NCBI GenBank assembly: GCA_964450715.1
Contig: CAYVFC010000049.1
Location: forward strand, 1-50,300
Direction of reading: 5' to 3'
DNA: 50,300 bases
Source: CAYVFC01 sp964450715
GTDB taxonomy: Bacteria > Myxococcota_A > Polyangia > Polyangiales > JAFGIB01
Below, piece by piece: positions 25,331-33,788 of the stretch (the stretch's first letter is position 1; the number at the start of each line of letters is the position of its first letter). The position numbers and the translations under genes were made by a program. The notes under the pieces are model-generated. The model ran no database searches and had not been told where the DNA came from. It saw only the letters and a program-made list of their open reading frames with translations.

Positions 25331-26916
25331 TGCGCGCGTGTACAACGGTGGCCTTTATCGGCCTGATAGCAGCGGCGCTGCTCGCGCCGGCCGCGGCGCG
25401 GGGCCAGGCGAAAACGCCCCGCATCGTGCTTCGCTGGACCGCGGTGGCCGAGGCCAAGAAGTACGAGCTCGAGATCGCGGCAGACCGCGAGTTCGAACAG
25501 GTAGTGGTGTCCGAGACAGTGCCGCTGAACGGCTATCGCTGGAGAGCCGCACCCAAGAGCGCGCACTACTTCCGGGTGCGCAGCATCGACGCCGAGGGGA
25601 GAAAGGGGGAGTGGAGCCGGCCCAAGGAGATCGCTGCGGTCAAGCTTCCGGAGCCTGTAAAGCCCAAACCCGAACCGGTCGAGGAGAAACCGCCGCCCGA
25701 TCCGCCGGAGCTGGTGCATCCTACAGGGGGCGAGAGCGTGGCCTGGCAGTCGCGGGCCAAGCCGCGCGTCAGGCTCTCCTGGAACGAGCGGCCGGAGGTC
25801 TCGTCGTACCAGGTGCAGGTTGCCTCGGACCGGGGTTTCGATCGCGGTGTGGTGCGCTACGCCGTCCGGGAGACCCAGAAGACCTTTCGCCCGTCGCGCA
25901 TGGGGCCGTTCTTCTGGCGGGTGCGGTGCGCGCAGCCCAAGAGCGAATGGAGCGCGATCGGGTCGTTCAGGGTGGTTCCGGCTGCGCCGGTTCCGGACCG
26001 GCCGCAGGACGGCGCCGCGTTCCAGCTGGCCGAGCAGGAGCAAAAGGCCGCGGTCGCGCTCGGTTGGCAGGAGGTGCCACACGCCACCGGCTACGAGGTG
26101 ACGCTGCGAGCGGAGCCGGCCGAAGGCGAGCCGGCCGAGGGCGAGACCGTGGTGCAGAGGGTCGAGGGCGAGACCTCCACCATGGCCGAGCTGGGAGCCG
26201 GGCGTTTCAGCTGGAGCGTACGCGCGCTTCACCGGCGGGCGGCGTCCTCGGCTCCTTCAGAGCCGCGCGTCTTTGAGATCACCGCACCGGCGCTCCCCGA
26301 GCCCGCGGTAGAGGTCCCGCCGGTCGAGGACGAGCCCGAGCCAGAGCCGGTCGTGCGCAAGGAGCCCGTGCTGGTCGACGAGGAGCCCGAGGAGCCGGAG
26401 CCAATGCCGGCCTATCTCCACATCGCGCCCCGGATTGGTTTCGTCTACAATCTGGGCGAGGTGGTAGCGCCCAGATTTGAGGGTGAGATCGGCGGCCGGC
26501 TGCCGCTGATCGACCGGCGCTTGGGGCTGATCGTATCGGGAGGTTACTACACCGTTACCACCGAGGGGCCGGACGCGGAGCTCTCCTTCGAGTCGCGGCT
26601 GAAGGTGGTGCCCATAGAGGCGACGGCCCTCTTCTCCTTCTTCCCAAATTCGTCGATCGATCTATACGTCGGCGCGGGCGTAGCGGTGGACCTGGTAGTG
26701 GTCAGCGTACAGGTACCTACCCAGCCGCTGTTGGAGGAGAGCCGCGTGCAGGTAGGCCCGGTGGCGCTGCTGGGAGCCGAAAGTCGGCTCGGTCCGGGGC
26801 GGTTCTTCCTGCAAGTCAACTATCAGCTCAACTCGCCCTCTGACGAGGGAATCGGCGCGACCGATCCGGGCGGGCTGGGCGCGGCCCTCGGGTATCGACT
26901 CGACATCATTCGGTGA
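25330..26916 (+). CDS. Secreted FnIII-like protein with outer-membrane beta-barrel C-terminus
   Basis: The ATG at 25330 overlaps the preceding stop by one base and gives 528 residues. A signal peptide (LIAAALLAPAAARGQA) is followed by three FnIII-like repeats (about 30-105, 125-225, 230-320), each ending in a FWRVR- or FSWSVRA-type strand. A Pro/Glu-rich spacer (about 325-360, many EPEPV units) comes next. The C-terminal 160 residues alternate hydrophobic strands and turns and end in Arg after GYRLDI, like a small outer-membrane barrel. The spacer could span peptidoglycan or the periplasm. The role with the kinase is unknown. Confidence 0.78.
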   Translation: MRACTTVAFIGLIAAALLAPAAARGQAKTPRIVLRWTAVAEAKKYELEIAADREFEQVVVSETVPLNGYRWRAAPKSAHYFRVRSIDAEGRKGEWSRPKEIAAVKLPEPVKPKPEPVEEKPPPDPPELVHPTGGESVAWQSRAKPRVRLSWNERPEVSSYQVQVASDRGFDRGVVRYAVRETQKTFRPSRMGPFFWRVRCAQPKSEWSAIGSFRVVPAAPVPDRPQDGAAFQLAEQEQKAAVALGWQEVPHATGYEVTLRAEPAEGEPAEGETVVQRVEGETSTMAELGAGRFSWSVRALHRRAASSAPSEPRVFEITAPALPEPAVEVPPVEDEPEPEPVVRKEPVLVDEEPEEPEPMPAYLHIAPRIGFVYNLGEVVAPRFEGEIGGRLPLIDRRLGLIVSGGYYTVTTEGPDAELSFESRLKVVPIEATALFSFFPNSSIDLYVGAGVAVDLVVVSVQVPTQPLLEESRVQVGPVALLGAESRLGPGRFFLQVNYQLNSPSDEGIGATDPGGLGAALGYRLDIIR

Positions 26917-26917
26917 C

Positions 26918-28861
26918 ATGAACGATACGACTACCAAATCGGCCGAGAAAAGCGGCCGGCTCACCATCTCCATCCGCTACAAGATCCTCGCGCTAATGGG
27001 CGCCGTGCTGATCGCCGCCATGGGCACCTATCTCTGGCTCGCCATCGATCTGTTTAACGAGGACAAGCTGGCCTATGTCTACGACCTGAACTCGACCCTG
27101 GCCAAGACCGTGGGCGAGGAGGTCCGCTCGGCCATCGGCAGCCTGAAGGACAAGCTCGACTTCCTGGCGCTGGCGCACCAAAAAAGGGGCGCCCTACCAG
27201 AAGAGGCGGGGGAGGAAGGCGAGCAGGAGCAAACGCGAGCCGAGGTAGACCCGGCACCGATGCCAGGAGACCATTCGGGAGAAGACCAACCGGATACGGA
27301 CCAACCAGGCGGGGAGCACGGCAGCCACTCGCTCGAGCGGGACGCCGAGCTGCTCTTCGGCGGCGACCCGGACGTGCTCGCGGTCGAGGTCTGGGAAAAA
27401 CAGCAGGAGCAGTACGAGCGCGCCTTTCGCTGGGAGTCGGCCGAACACCTGGAGGCCACCGATCTGATGCCCGAGGATCTCGAGCAGGCGCGCAAGAGCG
27501 TGGCCCTGCCCTGGAGCACCATCGTCACCGACGGCGTATACCTGCGCAACGCCAGCCTGCCGCCCGACATGGCCATCCTGCTGTTCGCGGCCTCTCCCCC
27601 TGGAAGCGACCGCATCGCGGTGGCCGAGATCAGGCCCGACCGCTTCCTGCGCATCTTTGCCGGTAGCGAGATCTACAAGGTCTTCCTGGTAGACGCCAAC
27701 GGCCAAGTGCTGGCGCACCCCAATCCCACGTCGGTCATCGGCCGCAGCGACCTGCGCAAGCTGGATCTGGTGCGCGCCGCGCTGCAGGGCCAGCCGCACC
27801 GCGGTGTGCTGAGCTACCGGGATGACCAGAGCCGCGAGCTGATCGGCGGCTTCTTCCGGCTGGACGATTCCCGCGTCTCGGTGCTGACCGAGATCCCCAA
27901 GGACGAGGCGCTGCGAGCCGGCCGGCTGCTGGCCAAACGCTCGCAGTTGTTCGCCATCGGCATCGTGCTGACGGCGCTGTTGCTGAGCATCTTCTTCTCA
28001 CGACGGCTGTCGGCGCCGCTGCGCGAGCTGGAAGCCGCCACCCGCTCGGTGGCCCGCGGCGACCTTGCCACCAACGTACAGGTCAAGAGCCGCGACGAGG
28101 TGGGCAGCCTGGCCCGGGCCTTCAACCGCATGGCCGAGGAGCTGCTGCAGCGCGATCGCCAGCTAGAGGATGCCAACCAGCAACTGATGCAGTCCGAGAA
28201 GCTGGCCGCGGTGGGGGAGCTGAGCGCGGCCATCTCGCACGAGGTAAAAAACCCGCTGGCCGGCATCCGCGGATTCGCGCAGCTCGGCAAGAGCGCGGAC
28301 GACCTGCAGGAGTGCCTGGAGTACTTCGAGATCATCGAAAAGGAGACGGCGCGCGCCACCGATACGCTGCAGAACGTGCTCGGTTTTACCCGACAGCAGA
28401 AAGTCGAGTTCTCTCGGGTAAACGCCAACCACGTAGTACGGGAAACGCTACGACTGGTGGGGCATCAGCTGCACATGAAGCGCGTGGCGCTCCACATCAA
28501 CCTAAGCCATGACGAGCCCACCTTCCACGGCTACGCCAACCAGATCCAGCAAGTGGTGCTCAACATGGTCCTCAACGCGGGGGACGCCATGGTGGAAGAG
28601 GGCGGAGTGCTAACCGTGTCCACCTCGCCGCGCGAGAACGGCGGGGCGGTCATAAGCGTGGCCGACACGGGCAACGGTATACCGGAAGCAATCCGGGAGA
28701 ACATCTTTCGCCCCTTCGTCACCACCAAGCCCAAGGGCAAGGGAACCGGGCTGGGGCTCTCGGTGAGCAAGCGCATCGTCGAGGCGCACAGCGGCGAGAT
28801 ATCCGTGCAGAGCGAAGAGGGCATCGGCACCACCTTCACCATCTCGCTGCCAGGGGCGTAG
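26918..28861 (+). CDS. Membrane sensor histidine kinase
   Basis: The 647-residue product has membrane segment 1 at about 22-44, a periplasmic sensor region with an unusual acidic, Gln/Glu/Asp-rich insert (about 92-140), membrane segment 2 at about 343-362 and a HAMP linker. HisKA follows with the phospho-acceptor His441 in SHEVKNPLAG, then a HATPase domain with the N box NMVLNAGDAM, the G1 box DTGNGIPE and the G2 box GTGLGLSVSK. It should phosphorylate the response regulator at 23592-24050, first gene of the same operon. It follows the barrel gene by one base. Catalytic motifs are complete. Confidence 0.93.
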   Translation: MNDTTTKSAEKSGRLTISIRYKILALMGAVLIAAMGTYLWLAIDLFNEDKLAYVYDLNSTLAKTVGEEVRSAIGSLKDKLDFLALAHQKRGALPEEAGEEGEQEQTRAEVDPAPMPGDHSGEDQPDTDQPGGEHGSHSLERDAELLFGGDPDVLAVEVWEKQQEQYERAFRWESAEHLEATDLMPEDLEQARKSVALPWSTIVTDGVYLRNASLPPDMAILLFAASPPGSDRIAVAEIRPDRFLRIFAGSEIYKVFLVDANGQVLAHPNPTSVIGRSDLRKLDLVRAALQGQPHRGVLSYRDDQSRELIGGFFRLDDSRVSVLTEIPKDEALRAGRLLAKRSQLFAIGIVLTALLLSIFFSRRLSAPLRELEAATRSVARGDLATNVQVKSRDEVGSLARAFNRMAEELLQRDRQLEDANQQLMQSEKLAAVGELSAAISHEVKNPLAGIRGFAQLGKSADDLQECLEYFEIIEKETARATDTLQNVLGFTRQQKVEFSRVNANHVVRETLRLVGHQLHMKRVALHINLSHDEPTFHGYANQIQQVVLNMVLNAGDAMVEEGGVLTVSTSPRENGGAVISVADTGNGIPEAIRENIFRPFVTTKPKGKGTGLGLSVSKRIVEAHSGEISVQSEEGIGTTFTISLPGA

Positions 28862-28896
28862 CGCTACCGGCCCGGCCTTCTCGAAAACCGGAAACT

Positions 28897-28984
28897 GTCA
28901 TTTCGAGGAGCCGAAGGCGACGAGAAATCTCTGTCGATACGATGAGATGCTCCGTCGAGATTTCTCGCTGCGCTTCGAAATGAC
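28897..28984. repeat. GTCATTTCGA-type inverted repeat
   Basis: The two arms both read GTCATTTCGA...GAGAAATCTC when taken 5' to 3' from the outer ends, giving an imperfect palindrome of about 88 bases between the converging kinase and DUF362 genes. It is the best-formed of three copies in the window. Such elements are known as dispersed intergenic repeats in diverse bacteria; here it could also serve as a bidirectional terminator. Confidence 0.8.
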
Positions 28985-29013
28985 ACTGTCTGCCACGTAC
29001 GTACGGGGCGCCC

Positions 29014-30273
29014 CTACCGGCCCATCCGCGCCCGGACCTCGGGCGCTTCCTTCATGGTGGTGCCGAGCACGCTCGCACCGATGCGGAGCAGATCGGCGGT
29101 ATGGCGCGGTAGATCCAGCGGAGGATCGCCGAGCTCGGGGAACCCGCGCTCGTCGGGCTCGAGGTGCTCCCAGTTGTGGAAGAGCCGGCCCCAGTCGCTC
29201 TGAAGCGCCTCGTAGACACGCTGGTTGCCCTTCTGCGGGTACCAGTACAGGTCGTGGTACAGCACCGAGGCCAGGTAGGACCAGGGAGCCAGCCAGGTCT
29301 TGAGCGACCACTCCAGGGCGTTCTTGAGGTTGCCCCAGTAGATGCGGTGCTGCATACGGGCGGCAAAGGTGAGCTCCCGCAGGGGGTCGGTGAAGCCCCA
29401 GCGCTGCTCGGCGGCGGCCTGGTCGCCCACGATCTCGATCTCGCGCGGATCGCCGCAGCCCAGGCCCATCTGGTGAGCCAGGCGGATGAACTTGATCTCC
29501 AGGGGGTCGTAGCCCATCAGGCGGGCGGAAACGGCGTCGATGGCCACCTGGTCGGCCGAGGCCAGGATCACGTTCTTGACGTAGGGGGTCATGCAGCGGG
29601 GCCCTGGCCCGTCACCCGCAAAGGTGCCGTCGGTCACGGCGAAGATCCCCTTGTGGATCTTCTTCTGGATCATGAGCAGATCGCAGAGCGTTTCGTGGAT
29701 GACCGGGTGGGTCCAGTGCCTGCGCTCGTTAAGCAGCCCGCCAAAGGCGTTCTTCATGGCGCCGGTGATGGTGGTGAAGATGTGGTTCTTGATGGTGGGA
29801 AGGTGCAGGATGTTCTCGCCAATGAAGCGCGCGGGGATGCTGAAGCCGTCCGGATAGACCTGGTTGAGCACCAGGAAGCGGTCGGCCAGGTCACCTACGG
29901 CTTCGCGGATCGGGATCCAGTCCCCGGATTCGTACAGGTGGATGTTGCGCAGGCCATGGGCGTGGATCACGTCGATCTGCTTGTTTTCCCGCTCTCCCAG
30001 GTGAGCGTCGATGACCACGGTACGGTTGTGGCAGCCGTGGATCAGAGCGGGATCGTACCCGTCCAGCTTCATGGCGTTGATTACGCCGTCCAGCTGCCAA
30101 GGGGTGGTGCTGCTGGCCGGGAAGAAGAAGTGCCAGCTGATATTGATCTTGAGGGCGGTGTCGGCCTGCCGGTCGAGCACGTCCTGGTAGCCAGCCAGGT
30201 TCATGAGCTCGCGGTAGTCCGAGCGCACGGTGGCCGGGGAGGTGGTGAGAATGGCGACCCTGGAACGTGTCAT
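29014..30273 (-). CDS. DUF362-domain protein
   Basis: The 419-residue cytosolic protein has an N-terminal part with INISWHFFFPASSTTPWQLDGVI and VVIDAHLGERENKQ, then PTIKNHIFTTITGAMKN, typical of DUF362 proteins. The strong signature VILASADQVAIDAVSARLMGYDPLEIKFIRLAHQMGLGCGDPREIEIVGD ends the domain. The C-terminal 130 residues are extra. DUF362 proteins are linked to iron-sulfur chemistry, but no ferredoxin motif is fused here. AGGAG precedes the ATG at 30273. It diverges from a small lipoprotein gene 105 bases away. Confidence 0.85.
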   Translation of the reverse strand: MTRSRVAILTTSPATVRSDYRELMNLAGYQDVLDRQADTALKINISWHFFFPASSTTPWQLDGVINAMKLDGYDPALIHGCHNRTVVIDAHLGERENKQIDVIHAHGLRNIHLYESGDWIPIREAVGDLADRFLVLNQVYPDGFSIPARFIGENILHLPTIKNHIFTTITGAMKNAFGGLLNERRHWTHPVIHETLCDLLMIQKKIHKGIFAVTDGTFAGDGPGPRCMTPYVKNVILASADQVAIDAVSARLMGYDPLEIKFIRLAHQMGLGCGDPREIEIVGDQAAAEQRWGFTDPLRELTFAARMQHRIYWGNLKNALEWSLKTWLAPWSYLASVLYHDLYWYPQKGNQRVYEALQSDWGRLFHNWEHLEPDERGFPELGDPPLDLPRHTADLLRIGASVLGTTMKEAPEVRARMGR

Positions 30274-30378
30274 CCGCTGGCTCCTGAAAAAATTTCCATC
30301 CAGTAGAACAAAAATGTGCCACTACTTGGTCGTAGGCCGTTTCCAATGTAGCATACGCCACCGATAGCGGAGGACGTC

Positions 30379-30840
30379 ATGTTCGTATTTCGGCATCGCC
30401 CGACGACCAGCTGGACCGCAATAGCGGTTGCCACCGTGGCCCTGATGACGACGGGGTGCGGTATGAAGAGCTCGCTGCCCGTGGGCGAACCCGAGGAATT
30501 GCCCCTGGAAGATGACGGTACCGCCGGGTCGGGTGGCGAAGGCGACCTGGATTCAGGTGTGGACGCGGCCAGCCACTGCGGAAACGGGATCATCGAGCCG
30601 GAGTATGGGGAACAGTGCGATGGCACGGACCTAGGCGGCGCGACCTGCAGCTCGCTGCGCGAGGGCCCGGGCAGGCTCAGGTGCGGGCCGGCCTGCTTCT
30701 TCGACGTGACCATGTGCGAGTACCAACCGCCGACCGGCGGCTACGGCGACGGCGGTAACGGCTTTGGAGACGGCGGACCGATTCCCGGACCGGGACCGGG
30801 CACCGGGGACGGGGGACCTGTTGTAGGTCCGGTCTACTGA
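30379..30840 (+). CDS. Small cysteine-rich lipoprotein
   Basis: The 153-residue product has a signal segment ending in MTTGC (lipobox), an acidic linker and one Cys-rich module, CGNGIIEPEYGEQCDGTDL followed by CGPACFFDVTMC. This is the myxobacterial-type repeat often found in multiple copies in surface proteins. The C-terminus is a low-complexity Gly/Pro/Asp tail (GDGG, GPGPG). GGAGG lies ahead of the ATG. It resembles the other cysteine-rich lipoproteins at 528-2036 and at the right edge only in style. Confidence 0.78.
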   Translation: MFVFRHRPTTSWTAIAVATVALMTTGCGMKSSLPVGEPEELPLEDDGTAGSGGEGDLDSGVDAASHCGNGIIEPEYGEQCDGTDLGGATCSSLREGPGRLRCGPACFFDVTMCEYQPPTGGYGDGGNGFGDGGPIPGPGPGTGDGGPVVGPVY

Positions 30841-30850
30841 GTATCATTCA

Positions 30851-30994
30851 GAGGACCGGCACGCGAAGGGCAAGGACCCGGGTCGCTAGGCCGAAAGCTG
30901 AGGACCGGCACGCGAAGGGCAAGGACCCGGGTCGCTAGGCCGAAAGCTGAGGACCGGCACGCGAAGGGCAAGGACCCGGGTCGCTAGGCCGAAA
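30851..30994. repeat. Three 49-base tandem repeats
   Basis: Units at 30851-30899 and 30900-30948 are identical, and a third at 30949-30994 matches until its last three or so bases. Each contains GGACCGGCACGCGAAGGGCA and ends in a GGTCGCTAGGCCGAAA segment. The last unit runs straight into the left arm of the inverted repeat at 30987. The stretch is non-coding and follows the lipoprotein stop by 10 bases. Confidence 0.9.
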
Positions 30995-31169
30995 ACAAGC
31001 GAACGCATCGTAGCGAGAGCGCTCACAGTGCGTCAGCTCGGATCGTACGGGCACGGAGCGAGGAGCGGCGCAGGCGTACTGACCCGTACGTCGAGGAACG
31101 ACGAGCGAGTACGGCCCGAAATGGCGTGCTGCAGGCTCTTTCAGTAGATGCGTTCGCTTGTTTTAGGCC
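30987..31169. repeat. Long inverted repeat with nested hairpins, possible structured RNA
   Basis: Arms 30987-31009 and 31147-31169 are reverse complements over 23 bases with one mismatch (core AAAACAAGCGAACGCATC). The 137 bases inside contain further pairing: CCGTAC with GTACGG around a GTCG-AGGAA-CGAC hairpin (about 31093-31124). A transcript would fold into a long stem closing several hairpins. No reverse transcriptase or transposase is adjacent. It may be a small RNA, a retron-like or MITE-like remnant, or a protein-binding element. Confidence 0.6.
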
Positions 31170-31173
31170 AACC

Positions 31174-31190
31174 GCGGTCTCCGAGACCGC
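31174..31190. other. Perfect GC-rich palindrome
   Basis: GCGGTCTC and GAGACCGC pair around a single base immediately after the long inverted repeat. It lacks a T-run. The rest of the 31191-31521 stretch before the phasin gene holds no other gene that I can support. Confidence 0.45.
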
Positions 31191-31521
31191 CGCGCGTGGG
31201 TGCGGGTTGCAGCCGTGGCGGTACCGCGCCGCCGTCCAGACACCGCGGATCGCCCTTTCAGGCGCGCGAACGAGACCCTGTTCGCCACACGGAGCGAGCG
31301 CGAGAGGAGGGGGCGCACCGCACGATCTGCACGATCTATTACCCGATCCGTCACGGTTGCGTGAAATCGTCCGGAATCGAGCTACCGATCGGTTGATCCG
31401 GTCTATCCTTTCTTGACAGCGGTAGAAAAATACAAGAACATCCTGATCCTCTTAGGCAAGAATTGCCCGCGAAAACGGGCCAAAATCACTCTCGTGGGGG
31501 AACCCGCGAAGGGGGCTAAAA

Positions 31522-31776
31522 ATGGAAGATATCCGTTCCGAGATGCTCAAGACCTGGAAGTCGACCTGGGCCAACTACGTGAAAACACTGACCAACATGC
31601 AGGAGCAGGGCCAGAAGATGCTCGAGCTCTACTTCTCCCAGACCGACAACGCCCAGGCCGAGGCGCAAAAGGTGTTAAAGGACGGGCTCAAGAACGCCCA
31701 GGAAGCGCAGGTCGCTTACATCAAGGCGGTAGAGGATAATCTGAAGAAGTTCGAAGATATGATAAGCCAGAAATAA
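31522..31776 (+). CDS. Small phasin-like protein
   Basis: The 84-residue product is almost entirely amphipathic helix (MLKTWKSTWANYVKTLTNMQEQGQKMLELYFSQ and onward) with no cysteine, signal or membrane segment. This is the pattern of short phasins that coat polyhydroxyalkanoate granules. GAAGGGGG lies at reasonable distance before the ATG. An overlapping frame starting at 31413 is less protein-like. The location upstream of phaE and phaC supports the assignment, but the sequence itself has no diagnostic motif. Confidence 0.6.
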   Translation: MEDIRSEMLKTWKSTWANYVKTLTNMQEQGQKMLELYFSQTDNAQAEAQKVLKDGLKNAQEAQVAYIKAVEDNLKKFEDMISQK

Positions 31777-32154
31777 GCCTAGCTCCGCCCACCTGATGAG
31801 CGCTGGGGACCGCCCTGGAGACCCGACCGGTTCATGCCGTCGACTTTTTTATCGCGGTTTTTCACGATCCGGGCCTGACGCCGATTGCATGGCGTCAGGT
31901 TCAGCTGTTTAATGGCTCTTCTCCGTACCGGCCTGCAGAGCGGGCCGCCGAGTCTAAATGGCCTTTAAAAGCCGACTTAAAAGCTCGTTCGATAGTTTTT
32001 CGCCGAGGTGAAAAACAGATCGTCGAAGGGGGATCCACATGTGTTCCGATTCGCCACATAAACGGGCTTTCAGGATCGTGCCAGCAGACGAGCGGGCGAA
32101 GAATCGGCCGGGAGACAAGTCGGTGTCCGCTTTTTATACGAGCGTGCCGAATCC
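31777..32154. other. Intergenic stretch with two hairpins
   Basis: No gene is supported. CCTGACGCC (31874-31882) pairs with GGCGTCAGG (31891-31899) in a strong 9-base stem that may terminate or attenuate the phasin message. GTTTTTC (31995-32001) pairs with GAAAAAC (32010-32016). The second could precede a promoter or 5' leader for the pha genes; I see no clear -35/-10 pair. Confidence 0.5.
31874..31899 (+). terminator. Strong hairpin after the phasin gene
   Basis: A perfect 9-base-pair stem encloses an 8-base loop, followed by a T-containing but not T-rich stretch (TTCAGCTGTTT). It is the best terminator candidate downstream of the phasin-like gene, about 100 bases past its stop. Confidence 0.5.
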
Positions 32155-32658
32155 ATGACGAACACGAAGCTTCTCGAGCTCTGGGGCGAAACGCTTCTGG
32201 AAGCGGCCAGGGCTTCCAAGGGCTCGCAGGCCTTCTTCGACATCTTCCAGAACGGCTACGCCGAAAAGGCCGACCGGGCCAGCCCGGCCTACAAGCGATT
32301 CGCCGAGCTCTGCCGGGACGCCTTCGGAAAGGACGGAATAGATACCTTCAATACCGTGATGCACGACTTTTACCGGAACGTCGGCGTCGTTCCCCGCAAG
32401 CAGTACAGCGACCTCAAGGAAGAGTACGACCGGCTCCGGAAACGGGTCCGGGAGATGGAAGACAAGCTCGACGATTTGAGAAATCGCCTGGACGCCGGCG
32501 GAACTGCCCCCGAGGGCGCGGCCAAACAGGCGGCCACCGGGGACCTGATGAACCAGTGGATGGATGTAGCCAAGAAATACGCAGAGATGAACCAGAAATT
32601 CCTGGAGGAGTTCGGCCGGATGTTCACCGTCGATCCTTCAAGCGAGAACCAGGAGTGA
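32155..32658 (+). CDS. Short PhaE-like protein of the PHA cluster
   Basis: The 167-residue soluble helical product contains YKRFAELCRDAFGKDGIDTFNTVMHDFYRNVGVVPRKQYSDLKEEYDRLRKRVREMEDKLDDLRNRL. The VPRKQYSDLKEEYDRLRKRV stretch resembles the C-terminal signature of PhaE (IPSNKEFDEMAQVVHELRRKV in the next gene), suggesting a shortened paralogue. A second helix ends in NQKFLEEFGRM. It lies four bases upstream of phaE and is surely co-expressed. It may be a regulatory synthase subunit or a phasin. Confidence 0.6.
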   Translation: MTNTKLLELWGETLLEAARASKGSQAFFDIFQNGYAEKADRASPAYKRFAELCRDAFGKDGIDTFNTVMHDFYRNVGVVPRKQYSDLKEEYDRLRKRVREMEDKLDDLRNRLDAGGTAPEGAAKQAATGDLMNQWMDVAKKYAEMNQKFLEEFGRMFTVDPSSENQE

Positions 32659-32662
32659 TGTC

Positions 32663-33775
32663 ATGAGCGAGATCAACAGCACGGATATCTTCATGAAGTG
32701 GAGCGAAGCCCAGAAGGAGCTCTTCGAGCAGTGGCGGACCCTGTACGGCCAGTCGATGCCCTCCGTCATGGATCCGCTCAAGTCGCTGCAGGACGCCGCC
32801 TTACCCCTCTCGGCAGTGGACTTCGCGGCCGGGTGGAAACAGCTGTTCGATCGCTTCTCGGCCATGACGGCCAGCACCGATCCCAACGCGCTGGGGGCCG
32901 ACGTGCTGTTCCGGCTCTCTCGGGCCAGCGATGCGTTCATGGCTATAAACGCCTTCTTGATGAACATATCGCAGCAGCTACCGGCCGTGGTAGAGGCCTC
33001 CGGCGACGAGGCCAAATCCAGGGAGATCTTCGAGCGCTGGGCGAGGCTCTACTACGATTCTTTCGAGAAGCTCTTCGGCGTATCGGTGTCCGACAGCTCG
33101 AAAGAAAACGTCGACACCTGGCTGAACGTGGTGGAGAAGAACCAGCAGGCCTCGGGCATGATGGTCAACCCCTGGAAGCAGGCCATCCCCCGCATGCAGG
33201 AGCAGGCCGAGCGCGCCATGATGAAGGGGGACTGGGAGGCGGCCAAGAAGCTACACGCGACCTTTCGCGAGGCCTATGACGAGACGCTGGGCCGCATGTT
33301 CCGCACGCCCGGCTTCGGCCTGACCAAAGCGCAGAACGAGTCGGTGCGCAAGGCGACCGACGCGGTGCAGCGCTTCCACCTCTCGCTTCCCGGTTTCTAC
33401 GAATACTTCTACGAGACCGGGCTCAAGGCGCTGAAAGACGTCTTCGACCGGGTGCAGGCGCTCAAGGTCGACGAGGTGACCCCGGAGACCGTGCGCGAGT
33501 TCTACAAGATATGGTGGTCGGCCAACGAGAACCGGTTTTTCGAGCTGTTCAAGAGCCCCGATTTCGTCCGCACCATGAACGACGTGGCGGCACAGGGGTT
33601 CCGGGCCAAGCAGCGGGTGGACAAGCTGACCGCCGAGCTGTGCAAGGCGATCGACATCCCCTCCAACAAGGAATTCGACGAGATGGCGCAGGTGGTACAC
33701 GAGCTGAGGCGAAAGGTTCGTCTGCAGCAGAAGGCCATAGATGAGCTGAAAGAGAACCTCTCCAACAACAGGTAA
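32663..33775 (+). CDS. phaE: Class III PHA synthase subunit PhaE
   Basis: The 370-residue helical protein has the PhaE layout: W-rich N-terminal helices (MKWSEAQKELFEQWRTLYGQ), a middle with WARLYYDSFEKLFG, and the conserved C-terminal block FYKIWWSANENRFFELFKSPDF...IPSNKEFDEMAQVVHELRRKVRLQQKAIDELKE. GGAG lies before the ATG at 32663. PhaE has no catalytic residues but is needed for activity of PhaC, encoded 13 bases downstream. The length is typical of the family. Confidence 0.88.
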   Translation: MSEINSTDIFMKWSEAQKELFEQWRTLYGQSMPSVMDPLKSLQDAALPLSAVDFAAGWKQLFDRFSAMTASTDPNALGADVLFRLSRASDAFMAINAFLMNISQQLPAVVEASGDEAKSREIFERWARLYYDSFEKLFGVSVSDSSKENVDTWLNVVEKNQQASGMMVNPWKQAIPRMQEQAERAMMKGDWEAAKKLHATFREAYDETLGRMFRTPGFGLTKAQNESVRKATDAVQRFHLSLPGFYEYFYETGLKALKDVFDRVQALKVDEVTPETVREFYKIWWSANENRFFELFKSPDFVRTMNDVAAQGFRAKQRVDKLTAELCKAIDIPSNKEFDEMAQVVHELRRKVRLQQKAIDELKENLSNNR

Positions 33776-33788
33776 CCGGAGGCTAGAC

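Noticed and set aside
30851..30994. The 49-base repeats as a CRISPR array
   Set aside because: The units are directly contiguous with no variable spacers, and no cas gene is present.
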